Shown: positions 1 to 5,650 of the stretch, one piece after another | How positions within the stretch are numbered: position 1 is the stretch's first letter | Layout: each line of letters starts with the position of its first letter | NCBI GenBank assembly: GCA_964596105.1 | Contig: CAZQRT010000073.1 | Location: forward strand, 1-5,650 | Source of the DNA: CAJUOR01 sp964596105 | GTDB taxonomy: Bacteria > Bacillota_I > Bacilli_A > Erysipelotrichales > Coprobacillaceae | Direction: 5' to 3' | DNA: 5,650 bases | Notes under the pieces: model-generated | What the model was told of the DNA's origin: nothing | Database searches by the model: none | Seen by the model: the letters and a program-made list of their open reading frames with translations, nothing else | Position numbers and translations under genes: made by a program

Positions 1-351
1 ATGAATGTCGTGGATGAAACCGACGGTAACGGTATCTCGCACTGGAATCTGCCGGAATTCGACGCTTTGTTCCAGAAGGCTGATGCCGAAACGACGGATA
101 TCGATAAACGTTACGAGCTGTTCGCGGAAGCTGAAGCGTACCTGCTTGAGCACGCTTACTTTATCCCGCTGTATATGGCTGGTACCAACTACAGAATGAC
201 ATCTTACAACCCTTATTCACGCACGTACTCGAAGTCTGGCGGCAATGAGTACCGCTACAAGCTGATCGATCTGTACGATCATGCCCTGACCGCGGAAGAA
301 GTCGCGAACTTCAAGGCTGAGTGGGAAGAAGCCCGCAAGGCAAGCAATTAA
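1..351 (+). CDS. oppA: Oligopeptide ABC transporter substrate-binding protein, C-terminal fragment
   Basis: This is the last 116 residues of an extracytoplasmic solute-binding protein of family 5 (OppA/DppA type), which captures peptides outside the cell and passes them to the OppBC channel. Visible family features are the DGNG...HWNLPEFDALFQKA segment (fragment residues 8-27), which matches the usual 'N.P.YD.L...A' stretch, and the EAEAYLLEHAYFIPLYMAGTNY region (about 43-64), equivalent to the conserved 'EAE..L....PIIPLY' block near the C-terminus. Family members are usually 500-650 residues, so most of the protein, including any lipoprotein signal peptide, lies left of the window. The ATG at position 1 is therefore almost certainly an internal methionine. 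Ligand preference cannot be read from this piece. The gene ends at a TAA followed at once by a terminator. oppBCDF lies 426 bp downstream on the same strand, which supports an Opp role. The symbol rests on family and context; a dpp- or app-type name is possible. Confidence 0.88.
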   Translation: MNVVDETDGNGISHWNLPEFDALFQKADAETTDIDKRYELFAEAEAYLLEHAYFIPLYMAGTNYRMTSYNPYSRTYSKSGGNEYRYKLIDLYDHALTAEEVANFKAEWEEARKASN

Positions 352-357
352 AAAGTT

Positions 358-392
358 AAAGAGGAGAGAAATCTCCTCTTTTTTGTTTTTTT
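358..392 (+). terminator. Intrinsic terminator after oppA
   Basis: A hairpin pairs AAAGAGGAGA (358-367) with TCTCCTCTTT (372-381), ten base pairs closed by a GAAA (GNRA-type) tetraloop at 368-371. It is followed by T-runs at 379-384 and 386-392. It begins seven bases after the oppA stop codon, so transcription of oppA is expected to end largely here, uncoupling it from oppBCDF. Confidence 0.92.
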
Positions 393-674
393 CAGATAAA
401 GACCTCTTTTTTGCATAGAACAGGGGCGGATTTGTATTTTCCGCGCAGTTTGTCTTATTTATTTCTATTTTAGATAAAATACACCGGGATGTCTGATGTT
501 CAACTGGGGCGCAAGAAATGTAATCGCATTCATAAAATGGCTTTAATTTATGAATAAAACAAAAATACTCCCCTACTTATTCCGATTTCAACAATTCCGG
601 GATTTTCGTCTTTGAAAATGGTATATAATCCTAAAAAGTGATCGGTAAAAGTGTGTTTTTCCGTTAAATAAGGG
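393..674. other. AT-rich intergenic region with inverted repeats, no convincing gene
   Basis: This is the core of the 426-bp gap between oppA and oppB. No reading frame of useful length with a Shine-Dalgarno sequence is present. Visible structures: a second copy of the terminator's right arm, CCTCTTTTTTG, at 403-413 (first copy 375-385); a small GCGGA/TCCGC inverted repeat at 426-430/440-444; a perfect 9-bp inverted repeat at 528-555; and a 6-bp inverted repeat ATTTTC/GAAAAT at 602-619. A TATAAT hexamer lies at 624-629 but has no recognisable -35 box 16-18 bases upstream. A weak promoter-like pair, TTGTCT (450-455) and TAAAAT (475-480), has an over-long 19-base spacer. The region looks regulatory rather than coding. 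Confidence 0.6.
528..555. repeat. Perfect 9-bp inverted repeat, operator-like
   Basis: ATTCATAAA (528-536) and TTTATGAAT (547-555) are exact reverse complements separated by 10 bases. The dyad spans 28 bp, with arm centres 19 bp apart (about two helical turns), a geometry common for dimeric repressors binding one face of the DNA. There is no T-tract after it, so it is not a terminator. It sits about 120 bp upstream of the oppB promoter. I do not recognise the motif as a known operator. Confidence 0.5.
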
Positions 675-703
675 TTGACAGTACAGGATCGGAAAGTTAA
701 ACT
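675..703 (+). promoter_or_regulatory. SigmaA-type promoter of oppBCDF
   Basis: A perfect -35 hexamer TTGACA (675-680) is followed after exactly 17 bases by TAAACT (698-703), a four-of-six match to TATAAT. Transcription would start near 710, leaving a leader of about 68 nt before the oppB start. The sequence following an oppA terminator and preceding a long operon is the expected place for a promoter. The -10 box is only moderate, which leaves room for regulation. Confidence 0.72.
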
Positions 704-711
704 ATAAGCCA

Positions 712-733
712 TAAACTGAATCCTGACAGTTTA
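712..733 (+). promoter_or_regulatory. Short stem-loop at the 5' end of the oppB leader
   Basis: TAAACTG (712-718) pairs perfectly with CAGTTTA (727-733) around an 8-base loop. It would lie almost at the 5' end of the predicted oppBCDF transcript. It has no T-tract, so it is not a terminator. It could stabilise the mRNA 5' end or, as DNA, serve as an operator just downstream of the start site. The stem is AT-rich and weak, so function is uncertain. Confidence 0.35.
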
Positions 734-777
734 GATGTGATAAGCATGATCCTATTGAATAAGGGGGAGAGATTAGA

Positions 778-1722
778 ATGCTTAAGTACACGATCAAACG
801 ATTACTGCAGTCTTGCGTCACTGTAGTAATCATTGTCACCGTGGTCTTCCTTCTGATGCGGTTAATGCCGGTCGAGGGTTATTTCGGTGATGAATTCCAG
901 AAGCTAACGCCGGAAATGATCGAGCGCAAGCTGGATTCACTGGGATTACTGGATCCGCCGCTGGTACAGCTCGTGCATTTCTATGGAAACCTTTTGCGGG
1001 GCAATCTCGGCGTTTCCACCCGTATCCAGATTGATGTGCCGGTAACGACGATCATGGCACAGAAGATGCCGGTTTCCGCGGCTTTCGGTGTTGCGGCGAC
1101 CTTGATCAGTCTGGTTTTCGGTATTATTTTAGGTGTCAGCCAGGCGCGTTTTAAAGGCAAGCTGGTGGATTCATTAGGTACCGGATATATTATCTTCATT
1201 AACTCGGTGCCGCCGCTGGTTTACTATTTCTTTATTCAGGTCTTTGTCTCGAAGTGGTTTAATCTGCCAATGCGTTTTTCCCGGGACAATCCGGTTTCCT
1301 GGATTCTGCCGCTGATCTCGATGGCCCTGGGCAGCACGGCCGGTTACGCGCTGTGGGTAAGGCGTTACATGGTTGATGAATTAAACAAGGACTACATCAA
1401 ACTGGCCAGGGCGAAGGGTCTTCCTTATAAGAATATCATGTACAAGCACGTTTTGCGTAACGCGTTTGTGCCGATGGCGCAGTATCTGCCGGTCAGCTTT
1501 TTGATGACCATCGGCGGCTCGCTGTTGGTTGAGGAACTGTACGCCATCCCGGGTATGGGCAACCTGCTCGTGCAGGCGACGACCAAGCAGGATAACAACC
1601 TCGTGCAGATTTTGATTCTGGTTTACGCGACGGTCGGTATTATCGGTGTCTTCCTGGGTGACGTTTTGATGATGATTATCGATCCGCGTATTACTCTTGA
1701 TACGAAAGGAGGCAGTCGGTAA
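778..1722 (+). CDS. oppB: Oligopeptide ABC transporter permease OppB
   Basis: This is one of the two membrane subunits that form the peptide channel, with OppC, in the cytoplasmic membrane. The 314-residue length is normal for the family. It begins with a cytosolic MLKYTIKRLL stretch and a first membrane helix (about 10-30), then an extracytoplasmic segment (about 31-98). Five further hydrophobic segments lie at about 99-121, 135-157, 172-193, 235-255 and 276-302. The ATPase-docking EAA-type loop is at about 208-228 (KLARAKGLP...KHVLRN), and the conserved PGMG is at 258-261. The ATG at 778 is chosen because the G-rich Shine-Dalgarno AAGGGGGAGA (761-770) stands just before it and the conserved N-terminus starts there. 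It is the first gene of the operon, 75 bp downstream of the -10 box at 698-703. Its TAA shares one base with the ATG of oppC. A dipeptide or nickel permease is an alternative, but the downstream ATPases favour Opp. Confidence 0.94.
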   Translation: MLKYTIKRLLQSCVTVVIIVTVVFLLMRLMPVEGYFGDEFQKLTPEMIERKLDSLGLLDPPLVQLVHFYGNLLRGNLGVSTRIQIDVPVTTIMAQKMPVSAAFGVAATLISLVFGIILGVSQARFKGKLVDSLGTGYIIFINSVPPLVYYFFIQVFVSKWFNLPMRFSRDNPVSWILPLISMALGSTAGYALWVRRYMVDELNKDYIKLARAKGLPYKNIMYKHVLRNAFVPMAQYLPVSFLMTIGGSLLVEELYAIPGMGNLLVQATTKQDNNLVQILILVYATVGIIGVFLGDVLMMIIDPRITLDTKGGSR

Positions 1723-2654
1723 TGGATGCCACTACGAACACCAACACGAATGATCAGGATCTGTTTACATTTGTTGAGTTCAATCCGGAGAGTGCCGAAC
1801 GTACCGGCTACTCCGAATATTCCTACTGGCGTTCGGTATTCCGCACTTTCGCGAAAAACAAGTTCGCGATGTTTCTCGTTATCGTCATGATCGCTTTGAT
1901 GATCTTTGCCTTCTTTGCCAACAGCACGGCGCGCTTTGATTACGCCGAGCTGGACCGCAGCAACAAGCTGGTTAGCCCGAACGCGACCTACTGGTTCGGC
2001 ACCGATGTGCTGGGCCGCGATATGTGGGCGCGCTGCTGGTACGCGACCACGATCTCTTTGAAGATTTCTTTCACTGTCACGGTTTTCTGCGTCATTGTCG
2101 GCGTTATCATCGGCTGCATCTGGGGATATGTAAGACAGACGGACCGTTTCTTTACCGAGCTTTACAACATTATCGCCAATGTCCCTGAGACCATTTATCT
2201 GATCCTGTTAACCTACATTATGGAGAGAGGCTTCTGGACGATCGTTATCGCGATGTGCGCGACGGGCTGGCTGGCCATGGCGCGTAACGTCCGCAACCTG
2301 GTGTTCATGATCCGTGACCGCGAATACAATCTCGCCAGCCGCTGCCTGGGCACTCCGCTGTCGCGCATGATTTCCAAGAACCTGATTCCTTATCTGGTTT
2401 CAGTCATCATCCTGCGTATGGCTTTGATGATCCCGAACGTCATCAGCCAGGAGGTCACCTTGAGTTATCTGGGCCTGGGCCTGCCGGGAACGGTTCCTTC
2501 TTTGGGTAAGCTTTTGTCGGAAGGTCGTACCAAGTTCCAGGATTTCCCTTATCTGTTGATCTTCCCGTCGCTGATCGTTTCGATTATCACGGTATCGTTC
2601 TATCTGGCCGGAAACGCATTCTCGGATGCATCCGACCCGCGTAACCATGTATAA
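1722..2654 (+). CDS. oppC: Oligopeptide ABC transporter permease OppC
   Basis: This is the second channel-forming permease, the partner of OppB. Its 310 residues begin with a polar, Thr/Asn-rich cytosolic tail of about 47 residues, followed by a first membrane helix (about 48-68). The family hallmark GTDVLGRDMWAR lies at 93-104. Hydrophobic segments follow at about 113-135, 148-167, 171-188, 223-241 and 279-297. The EAA-type coupling loop is at about 202-222 (NLASRCLGTP...SKNLIP), where the usual EAARALG is LASRCLG. The segment SYLGLGLPGTVPSLG (248-262) matches the conserved 'LGLG...P.WG' region of OppC/DppC proteins. The start is supported by AAAGGAGG (1705-1712) nine bases before an ATG that overlaps the oppB stop as TAATG, a sign of translational coupling and equal output of the two permeases. 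Confidence 0.94.
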   Translation: MDATTNTNTNDQDLFTFVEFNPESAERTGYSEYSYWRSVFRTFAKNKFAMFLVIVMIALMIFAFFANSTARFDYAELDRSNKLVSPNATYWFGTDVLGRDMWARCWYATTISLKISFTVTVFCVIVGVIIGCIWGYVRQTDRFFTELYNIIANVPETIYLILLTYIMERGFWTIVIAMCATGWLAMARNVRNLVFMIRDREYNLASRCLGTPLSRMISKNLIPYLVSVIILRMALMIPNVISQEVTLSYLGLGLPGTVPSLGKLLSEGRTKFQDFPYLLIFPSLIVSIITVSFYLAGNAFSDASDPRNHV

Positions 2655-2668
2655 AGGGGGCACACTGG

Positions 2669-3703
2669 ATGGATAAACAACCAATTTTATCGGCCCGTGA
2701 TGTTGAAGTTACGTTCTCCATGCGGGGCAAGTATTTAAAACCGATCAGAAAGTGTTCTCTGGATTTATATGAAGGTGAGACCCTGGCGATCGTGGGCGAG
2801 TCCGGATCGGGCAAATCGGTCTTCACCAAAACGTTTATCGGCATGCTTGACAACAACGGTTCCGTTACCGGCGGTTCCATCATGTTTGAGGGCGTCGATA
2901 TCGCCAAGTATACCAAAGAGAGTGACTGGCTGAAGATCCGCGGCAAGAAGATTGCCATGGTCTTCCAGGACCCGATGACGGCCCTGAACCCTTTGAAGGT
3001 CATCGGTGAGCAGATTCGTGAGGTTATCGAGCTGCATCAGGGCATCAAGGGTGAGGAGTCCAAGGCGATGGCCATCGATATGTTGAAGAGGGTCGGCATT
3101 ACCGATGCCGAGACCCGCTACAGCCAGTATCCGCACCAGTTCTCGGGCGGCATGAGGCAGCGTGTTGTCATCGCGATCGCCGCGGCCTGCTTCCCGAAGA
3201 TCCTGATCTGCGATGAGCCGACGACCGCGCTGGATGTTACCATTCAGGCGCAGATCCTGGAGCTGATTCGCAGGCTGCAGAAGGATATGGGCATGACGGT
3301 CATCTATATCACCCATGACCTGGGCGTGGTCGCCAATGTGGCGGACCGTGTCGCGGTCATGTATGCCGGTGAGATTGTCGAAGTCGGCACGGCTGAAGAG
3401 GTGTTCTATGATGCCCGGCATCCTTACACCTGGGCCCTGCTGTCCAGTCTGCCGCAGCTGGGTGTCAAGGGTGAGCCGCTGGCAACGATCGAGGGCACTC
3501 CTCCTAACTTGTATAATGAAATTAAAGGGGACGCGTTCGCGCCGCGCAACCGCCACGCTTTAAAGATTGACTTTATTGAGAATCCTCCGTATTTTGATAT
3601 CACGCCGACCCATAAAGCGAAAACCTGGCTTTTAGATCCGCGGGCTCCGAAGATTGAGGCGCCGCAGGCTATCGCCAAGCTGAGAGAAAAAATGGGGAGG
3701 TAG
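2669..3703 (+). CDS. oppD: Oligopeptide ABC transporter ATPase OppD
   Basis: This is one of two nucleotide-binding subunits that power peptide import on the cytoplasmic side of OppBC. All ATPase motifs are present in its 344 residues: Walker A GESGSGKS (43-50), Q-loop Q100 in VFQDPMTALNP, signature FSGGM (158-162), Walker B ILICDE (178-183), D-loop ALD (187-189) and H-loop H216. SGGM in place of SGGQ is common in OppD. The C-terminal peptide-transporter extension (about 250-344) is recognisable by HPYTWALLSSLP, EGTPPNL and GDAFAPRN. It lacks the cysteines present in many OppD/DppD proteins: the only cysteines are C29, C174 and C181. Gram-positive OppD proteins with this cysteine-free tail are known. 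The start is set by AGGGGG (2655-2660), eight bases before the ATG, with 14 bases between it and the oppC stop. Confidence 0.94.
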   Translation: MDKQPILSARDVEVTFSMRGKYLKPIRKCSLDLYEGETLAIVGESGSGKSVFTKTFIGMLDNNGSVTGGSIMFEGVDIAKYTKESDWLKIRGKKIAMVFQDPMTALNPLKVIGEQIREVIELHQGIKGEESKAMAIDMLKRVGITDAETRYSQYPHQFSGGMRQRVVIAIAAACFPKILICDEPTTALDVTIQAQILELIRRLQKDMGMTVIYITHDLGVVANVADRVAVMYAGEIVEVGTAEEVFYDARHPYTWALLSSLPQLGVKGEPLATIEGTPPNLYNEIKGDAFAPRNRHALKIDFIENPPYFDITPTHKAKTWLLDPRAPKIEAPQAIAKLREKMGR

Positions 3704-3706
3704 TCT

Positions 3707-4639
3707 ATGGATAAAAATGATGTATTGCTGCAAGTTAAGAATTTGCAGGTAAACTTTAAAAACGGCCGTCACGTTTTTACCGCGGTTGATGATGTCAACT
3801 TTGAGATCTACCGGGGCGAAACCTTCTCGCTGGTCGGCGAGTCCGGTTCCGGCAAGACCACGATCGGACGCGCCATCATCCGCATCAATCCGACCACCAA
3901 GGGTGAGATTATCTTTGACGGCAAGCGCATCAACGGCAAGATTGACAAGAATCTCGACCGCGAGGTCATTCAGAAGATTCAGATGATCTTCCAGGATCCG
4001 ATGGCGAGTCTGAATGAAAGAGCGAAGATTGACTATATCGTTTCTGAGGGTTTGTACAACTTCCATCTTTATAAAGATGAGGAGGACCGCAAGCGCAAGG
4101 TCGAGGACGCGCTGCGCGAGGTCGGCCTGCTGCCGGAATTCGCGAGCCGTTTCCCGCATGAGTTCTCCGGCGGCCAGCGTCAGCGTATCGGTATCGCCCG
4201 GGCGCTGATCATGAATCCGGAGTTCGTCATTGCCGATGAGCCGATTTCCGCGCTGGATGTCTCCATCCGCGCGCAGGTTTTAAACCTTTTGAACAAGCTG
4301 AAAAAGGAAAAGAATCTGACTTATCTGTTTATCGCCCATGATCTTTCCGTGGTTCGTTTCATTTCCGACCGCATTGCCGTCATTCACAAGGGCCGGATCG
4401 TGGAGCTTGCGGATACCGAAGAGCTGTTCCTGCATCCGCTTCACCCTTACACGAAGTCGCTGCTGTCGGCGGTTCCGATTCCTGATCCGCAGATTGAAAA
4501 GCAGAAGAAGCTTTTGGTTTATGATCCGAGCATCCATGATTACTCGGTGGATAAACCGAAGTGGTATGAGATTCTCCCGGGTCACTTCATCTATGCCAAT
4601 GAGAAGGAGTACCAGGGTTATCAGGCGGAGATTAATTAA
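3707..4639 (+). CDS. oppF: Oligopeptide ABC transporter ATPase OppF
   Basis: This is the second ATPase, expected to pair with OppD on the OppBC channel. Its 310 residues carry Walker A GESGSGKT (44-51), Q-loop Q96 in IFQDPMASLN, a canonical signature FSGGQ (153-157), Walker B VIADE (174-178), D-loop ALD (182-184) and H-loop H211. Both ATPases therefore look catalytically intact. The C-terminal extension after HPYTKSLLSAVPIPDP (246-261) continues into YDPSIHDYS and PKWYEILPGHFIYANEKEY, the tail seen in Gram-positive OppF rather than the enterobacterial cysteine-containing tail. The protein has no cysteine at all. The Shine-Dalgarno GGGGAGG (3694-3700) lies inside the end of oppD, six bases before the ATG. 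The gap to the oppD stop is three bases, so the two ATPases are probably translationally coupled. It is the last gene of the operon. Confidence 0.94.
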   Translation: MDKNDVLLQVKNLQVNFKNGRHVFTAVDDVNFEIYRGETFSLVGESGSGKTTIGRAIIRINPTTKGEIIFDGKRINGKIDKNLDREVIQKIQMIFQDPMASLNERAKIDYIVSEGLYNFHLYKDEEDRKRKVEDALREVGLLPEFASRFPHEFSGGQRQRIGIARALIMNPEFVIADEPISALDVSIRAQVLNLLNKLKKEKNLTYLFIAHDLSVVRFISDRIAVIHKGRIVELADTEELFLHPLHPYTKSLLSAVPIPDPQIEKQKKLLVYDPSIHDYSVDKPKWYEILPGHFIYANEKEYQGYQAEIN

Positions 4640-4670
4640 GAGGTCCTGCGGGACCTCTTTTAGTTTTCTT
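4638..4670 (+). terminator. Intrinsic terminator of the oppBCDF operon
   Basis: AAGAGGTCC (4638-4646) pairs with GGACCTCTT (4651-4659), nine base pairs around a TGCG loop, followed by T-rich sequence (4658-4670, interrupted by AG and C). The left arm begins at the second base of the oppF TAA stop codon, so the terminator sits as close to the coding region as it can. Confidence 0.88.
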
Positions 4671-4692
4671 TCCTTTTAAGACATGGTAGAAT
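4664..4692 (+). promoter_or_regulatory. Extended -10 promoter for the Sel1-repeat gene
   Basis: TAGAAT (4687-4692) matches five of six bases of TATAAT and is preceded by TG at 4684-4685 in the TGN extended -10 position. The -35 region, TTTTCT (4664-4669) at a 17-base spacing, is poor, as expected for extended -10 promoters. Transcription would start near 4699, about 26 nt upstream of the start codon at 4725. Together with the terminator just upstream, this makes the next gene a separate unit. Confidence 0.68.
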
Positions 4693-4724
4693 AGAGATAA
4701 ATTAGACGGGGGGGTGGATTTGGG

Positions 4725-5650
4725 ATGTCCTGGTACTGTGAGATTGCCGTCAAGGGGATCAAGAAGCTGTATTATTATATCAGCGATCTGGGCTTTCTTG
4801 AGGTGGATACTTTAGTGGTGGTCCCGTTTGGCAAGGATAACGAGTTCAAGATCGGCCGGGTGGCCACCTGCGTGGAGTATCCCCAGGGCGAAGAGCCTTA
4901 CCCGCCGGAGCACACCAAGCATATTGTCCGCCTCGCCTACAAGTTTGAGACAAAAAATGACGAGGAGCAGAGCGACCTTTTTCTGGAGGTGGACCGTTAT
5001 CTTTATTTGGATGACTGGGATCAGGTTTTCGACTGGGCCAACCGGCATGCCTCATCCAAAAAGGAGAAGGTCATCCATAAGGTGATGTCCTGCTATGAGG
5101 AGTGCCGCAAGCACGGCAATCCCGTGGCGGCTTTGAAGCTGGGTATCTTTTATCATCGTGGCGATGTGGTAGAGCAGGATTATCACAAGGCTTTTGAGTT
5201 TTTTAAGGAGGCCGCCGATTACGGGGTGGTCCGGGCGATCTGCAACTGCGGGTACTACTATTATTACGGGCTTCATCAGGAGGTTGACTACGAACAGGCT
5301 TATCACTACTTCTCATTAGGGGTGTTTCTGGAAAATGACACCAACTGTTTTTACAAGCTGGGGGATATGTATCTGCACGGCTACGCGGTAGAAGAGAATA
5401 AGCATGTCGCTTTCCTGCTTTATTCGCGGGCGGTCATCGAGGCCAATGATCATGATGAGGAGGACTGCTGTCTGGGCGCGGCCCAGATGCGGCTGGGAAA
5501 ATGTTTCCTTTACGGGATCGGGGTTGATCAGGATCCCGCCGAGGCTTATGCCTTGCTTTCGATGTCACTTTTGAATTATTATCACCGTCTTCATTCCGAC
5601 GGTTCGTTTCTCACCCAGGTGCGGCTTTTGCAGGAACTGTTAAAGCAGGC
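4725..5650 (+). CDS. Sel1-repeat protein with PriA-like N-terminal segment, 3' end outside window
   Basis: This open frame starts at ATG 4725 and runs without a stop to the window edge (308 codons visible). The N-terminal about 70 residues (AVKG...YYYISDLGFLEVDTLVVVPFGKD, then IGRVATCVEY) resemble the small beta-rich 3'-end-binding domain of PriA, including its VPFG motif and the following G-V-V strand. This is my reading by eye. Sel1-like repeats, paired helices for protein-protein contact, follow at about 132-167 (ALKLGIFYHRG...HKAFEFFKEAADYG), 168-203, 205-240 (KLGDMYLHGYAV) and 250-285 (RLGKCFLYGIGVDQDPAEAYALLS). No signal peptide or membrane segment is seen, so it is probably cytoplasmic. 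It has ten cysteines in 308 residues (including C173/C175 and C248/C249) and five tyrosines in a row at 177-181. The start is chosen for the G-rich stretch 4708-4717 upstream; no upstream in-frame start is visible. The exact role is unknown, with a scaffold or regulatory protein likely. It is probably not functionally linked to opp. Confidence 0.8.
   Translation, partial: MSWYCEIAVKGIKKLYYYISDLGFLEVDTLVVVPFGKDNEFKIGRVATCVEYPQGEEPYPPEHTKHIVRLAYKFETKNDEEQSDLFLEVDRYLYLDDWDQVFDWANRHASSKKEKVIHKVMSCYEECRKHGNPVAALKLGIFYHRGDVVEQDYHKAFEFFKEAADYGVVRAICNCGYYYYYGLHQEVDYEQAYHYFSLGVFLENDTNCFYKLGDMYLHGYAVEENKHVAFLLYSRAVIEANDHDEEDCCLGAAQMRLGKCFLYGIGVDQDPAEAYALLSMSLLNYYHRLHSDGSFLTQVRLLQELLKQ

Noticed and set aside
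1..3. ATG at position 1 as the true start of the first gene
   Set aside because: The 116-residue product matches only the C-terminal end of a 500-650 residue binding protein, so the start must lie outside the window.
489..557. 22-codon open frame (start MSDVQLGRKK) in the intergenic region
   Set aside because: It has no proper Shine-Dalgarno; CCGGG directly abuts the ATG. It runs through the inverted repeat, and the only promoter-like pair upstream has a 19-base spacer. Too weak to call a gene.
602..619. A standard CodY box
   Set aside because: The half-sites match, but the six-base spacer does not fit the 15-bp consensus. Kept only as an unexplained inverted repeat.
352..777. CRISPR array, tRNA, riboswitch or insertion sequence in the large gap
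   Set aside because: No regularly spaced repeats, no cloverleaf or T-loop sequence, no aptamer core that I recognise, and no transposase or terminal repeats with target duplications.
3512..3517. TATAAT inside oppD as an internal promoter for oppF
   Set aside because: No acceptable -35 box at 16-18 bases upstream, no TGN extension, and oppF follows oppD by three bases with its own ribosome site.
2765..3556. Long open frame of 263 codons on the minus strand inside oppD
   Set aside because: It is antisense to a fully conserved ATPase gene, and its translation is rich in Asp, Arg and Leu with no family motif. It is a shadow of the codon bias of oppD.
4828..5085. Overlapping + and - frames inside the Sel1-repeat gene
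   Set aside because: The frame starting at 4725 carries the recognisable repeats and runs open to the edge. The others show no motif and low-complexity Arg/Ser-rich translations.

Overview
The window reads as chromosomal DNA of a Bacillota (Firmicutes) bacterium of moderate GC content. This rests on strong G-rich Shine-Dalgarno sequences before every gene with a visible start, sigmaA-type promoters, simple hairpin-plus-T-tract terminators, and Opp proteins of the Gram-positive kind (cysteine-free OppD tail, long OppF C-terminal extension). I cannot fix the genus. An Erysipelotrichia- or Clostridia-like host is a guess.

Layout, all genes on the + strand: (1) 1-351 is the 3' end of an oligopeptide-binding lipoprotein gene (oppA type), closed by a strong intrinsic terminator at 358-392. 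(2) 352-777 is a 426-bp AT-rich intergenic region with no convincing gene. It holds several inverted repeats and a promoter with a perfect TTGACA -35 box at 675-703. (3) 778-4639 is a compact four-gene operon: oppB and oppC (permeases, sharing one base), oppD 14 bases later, and oppF 3 bases after that. It ends in an intrinsic terminator (4638-4670) whose stem starts inside the oppF stop codon. (4) 4664-4692 is an extended -10 promoter that drives a separate gene starting at 4725 and running off the right edge. That gene encodes a Sel1-repeat protein with an N-terminal segment resembling the PriA 3'-end-binding domain.

The first five genes together make a classical ABC importer. The binding protein captures peptides outside the cell, OppB and OppC form the membrane channel, and OppD and OppF form the ATPase heterodimer. 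The terminator and new promoter between oppA and oppBCDF suggest that the abundant binding protein is transcribed separately from the membrane complex.

Most of the window is ordinary transport machinery, and I see no new multi-gene system, mobile element, CRISPR array or RNA gene. The parts worth a second look are the regulatory architecture of 393-777 and the cysteine- and tyrosine-rich Sel1-repeat protein at the right end.
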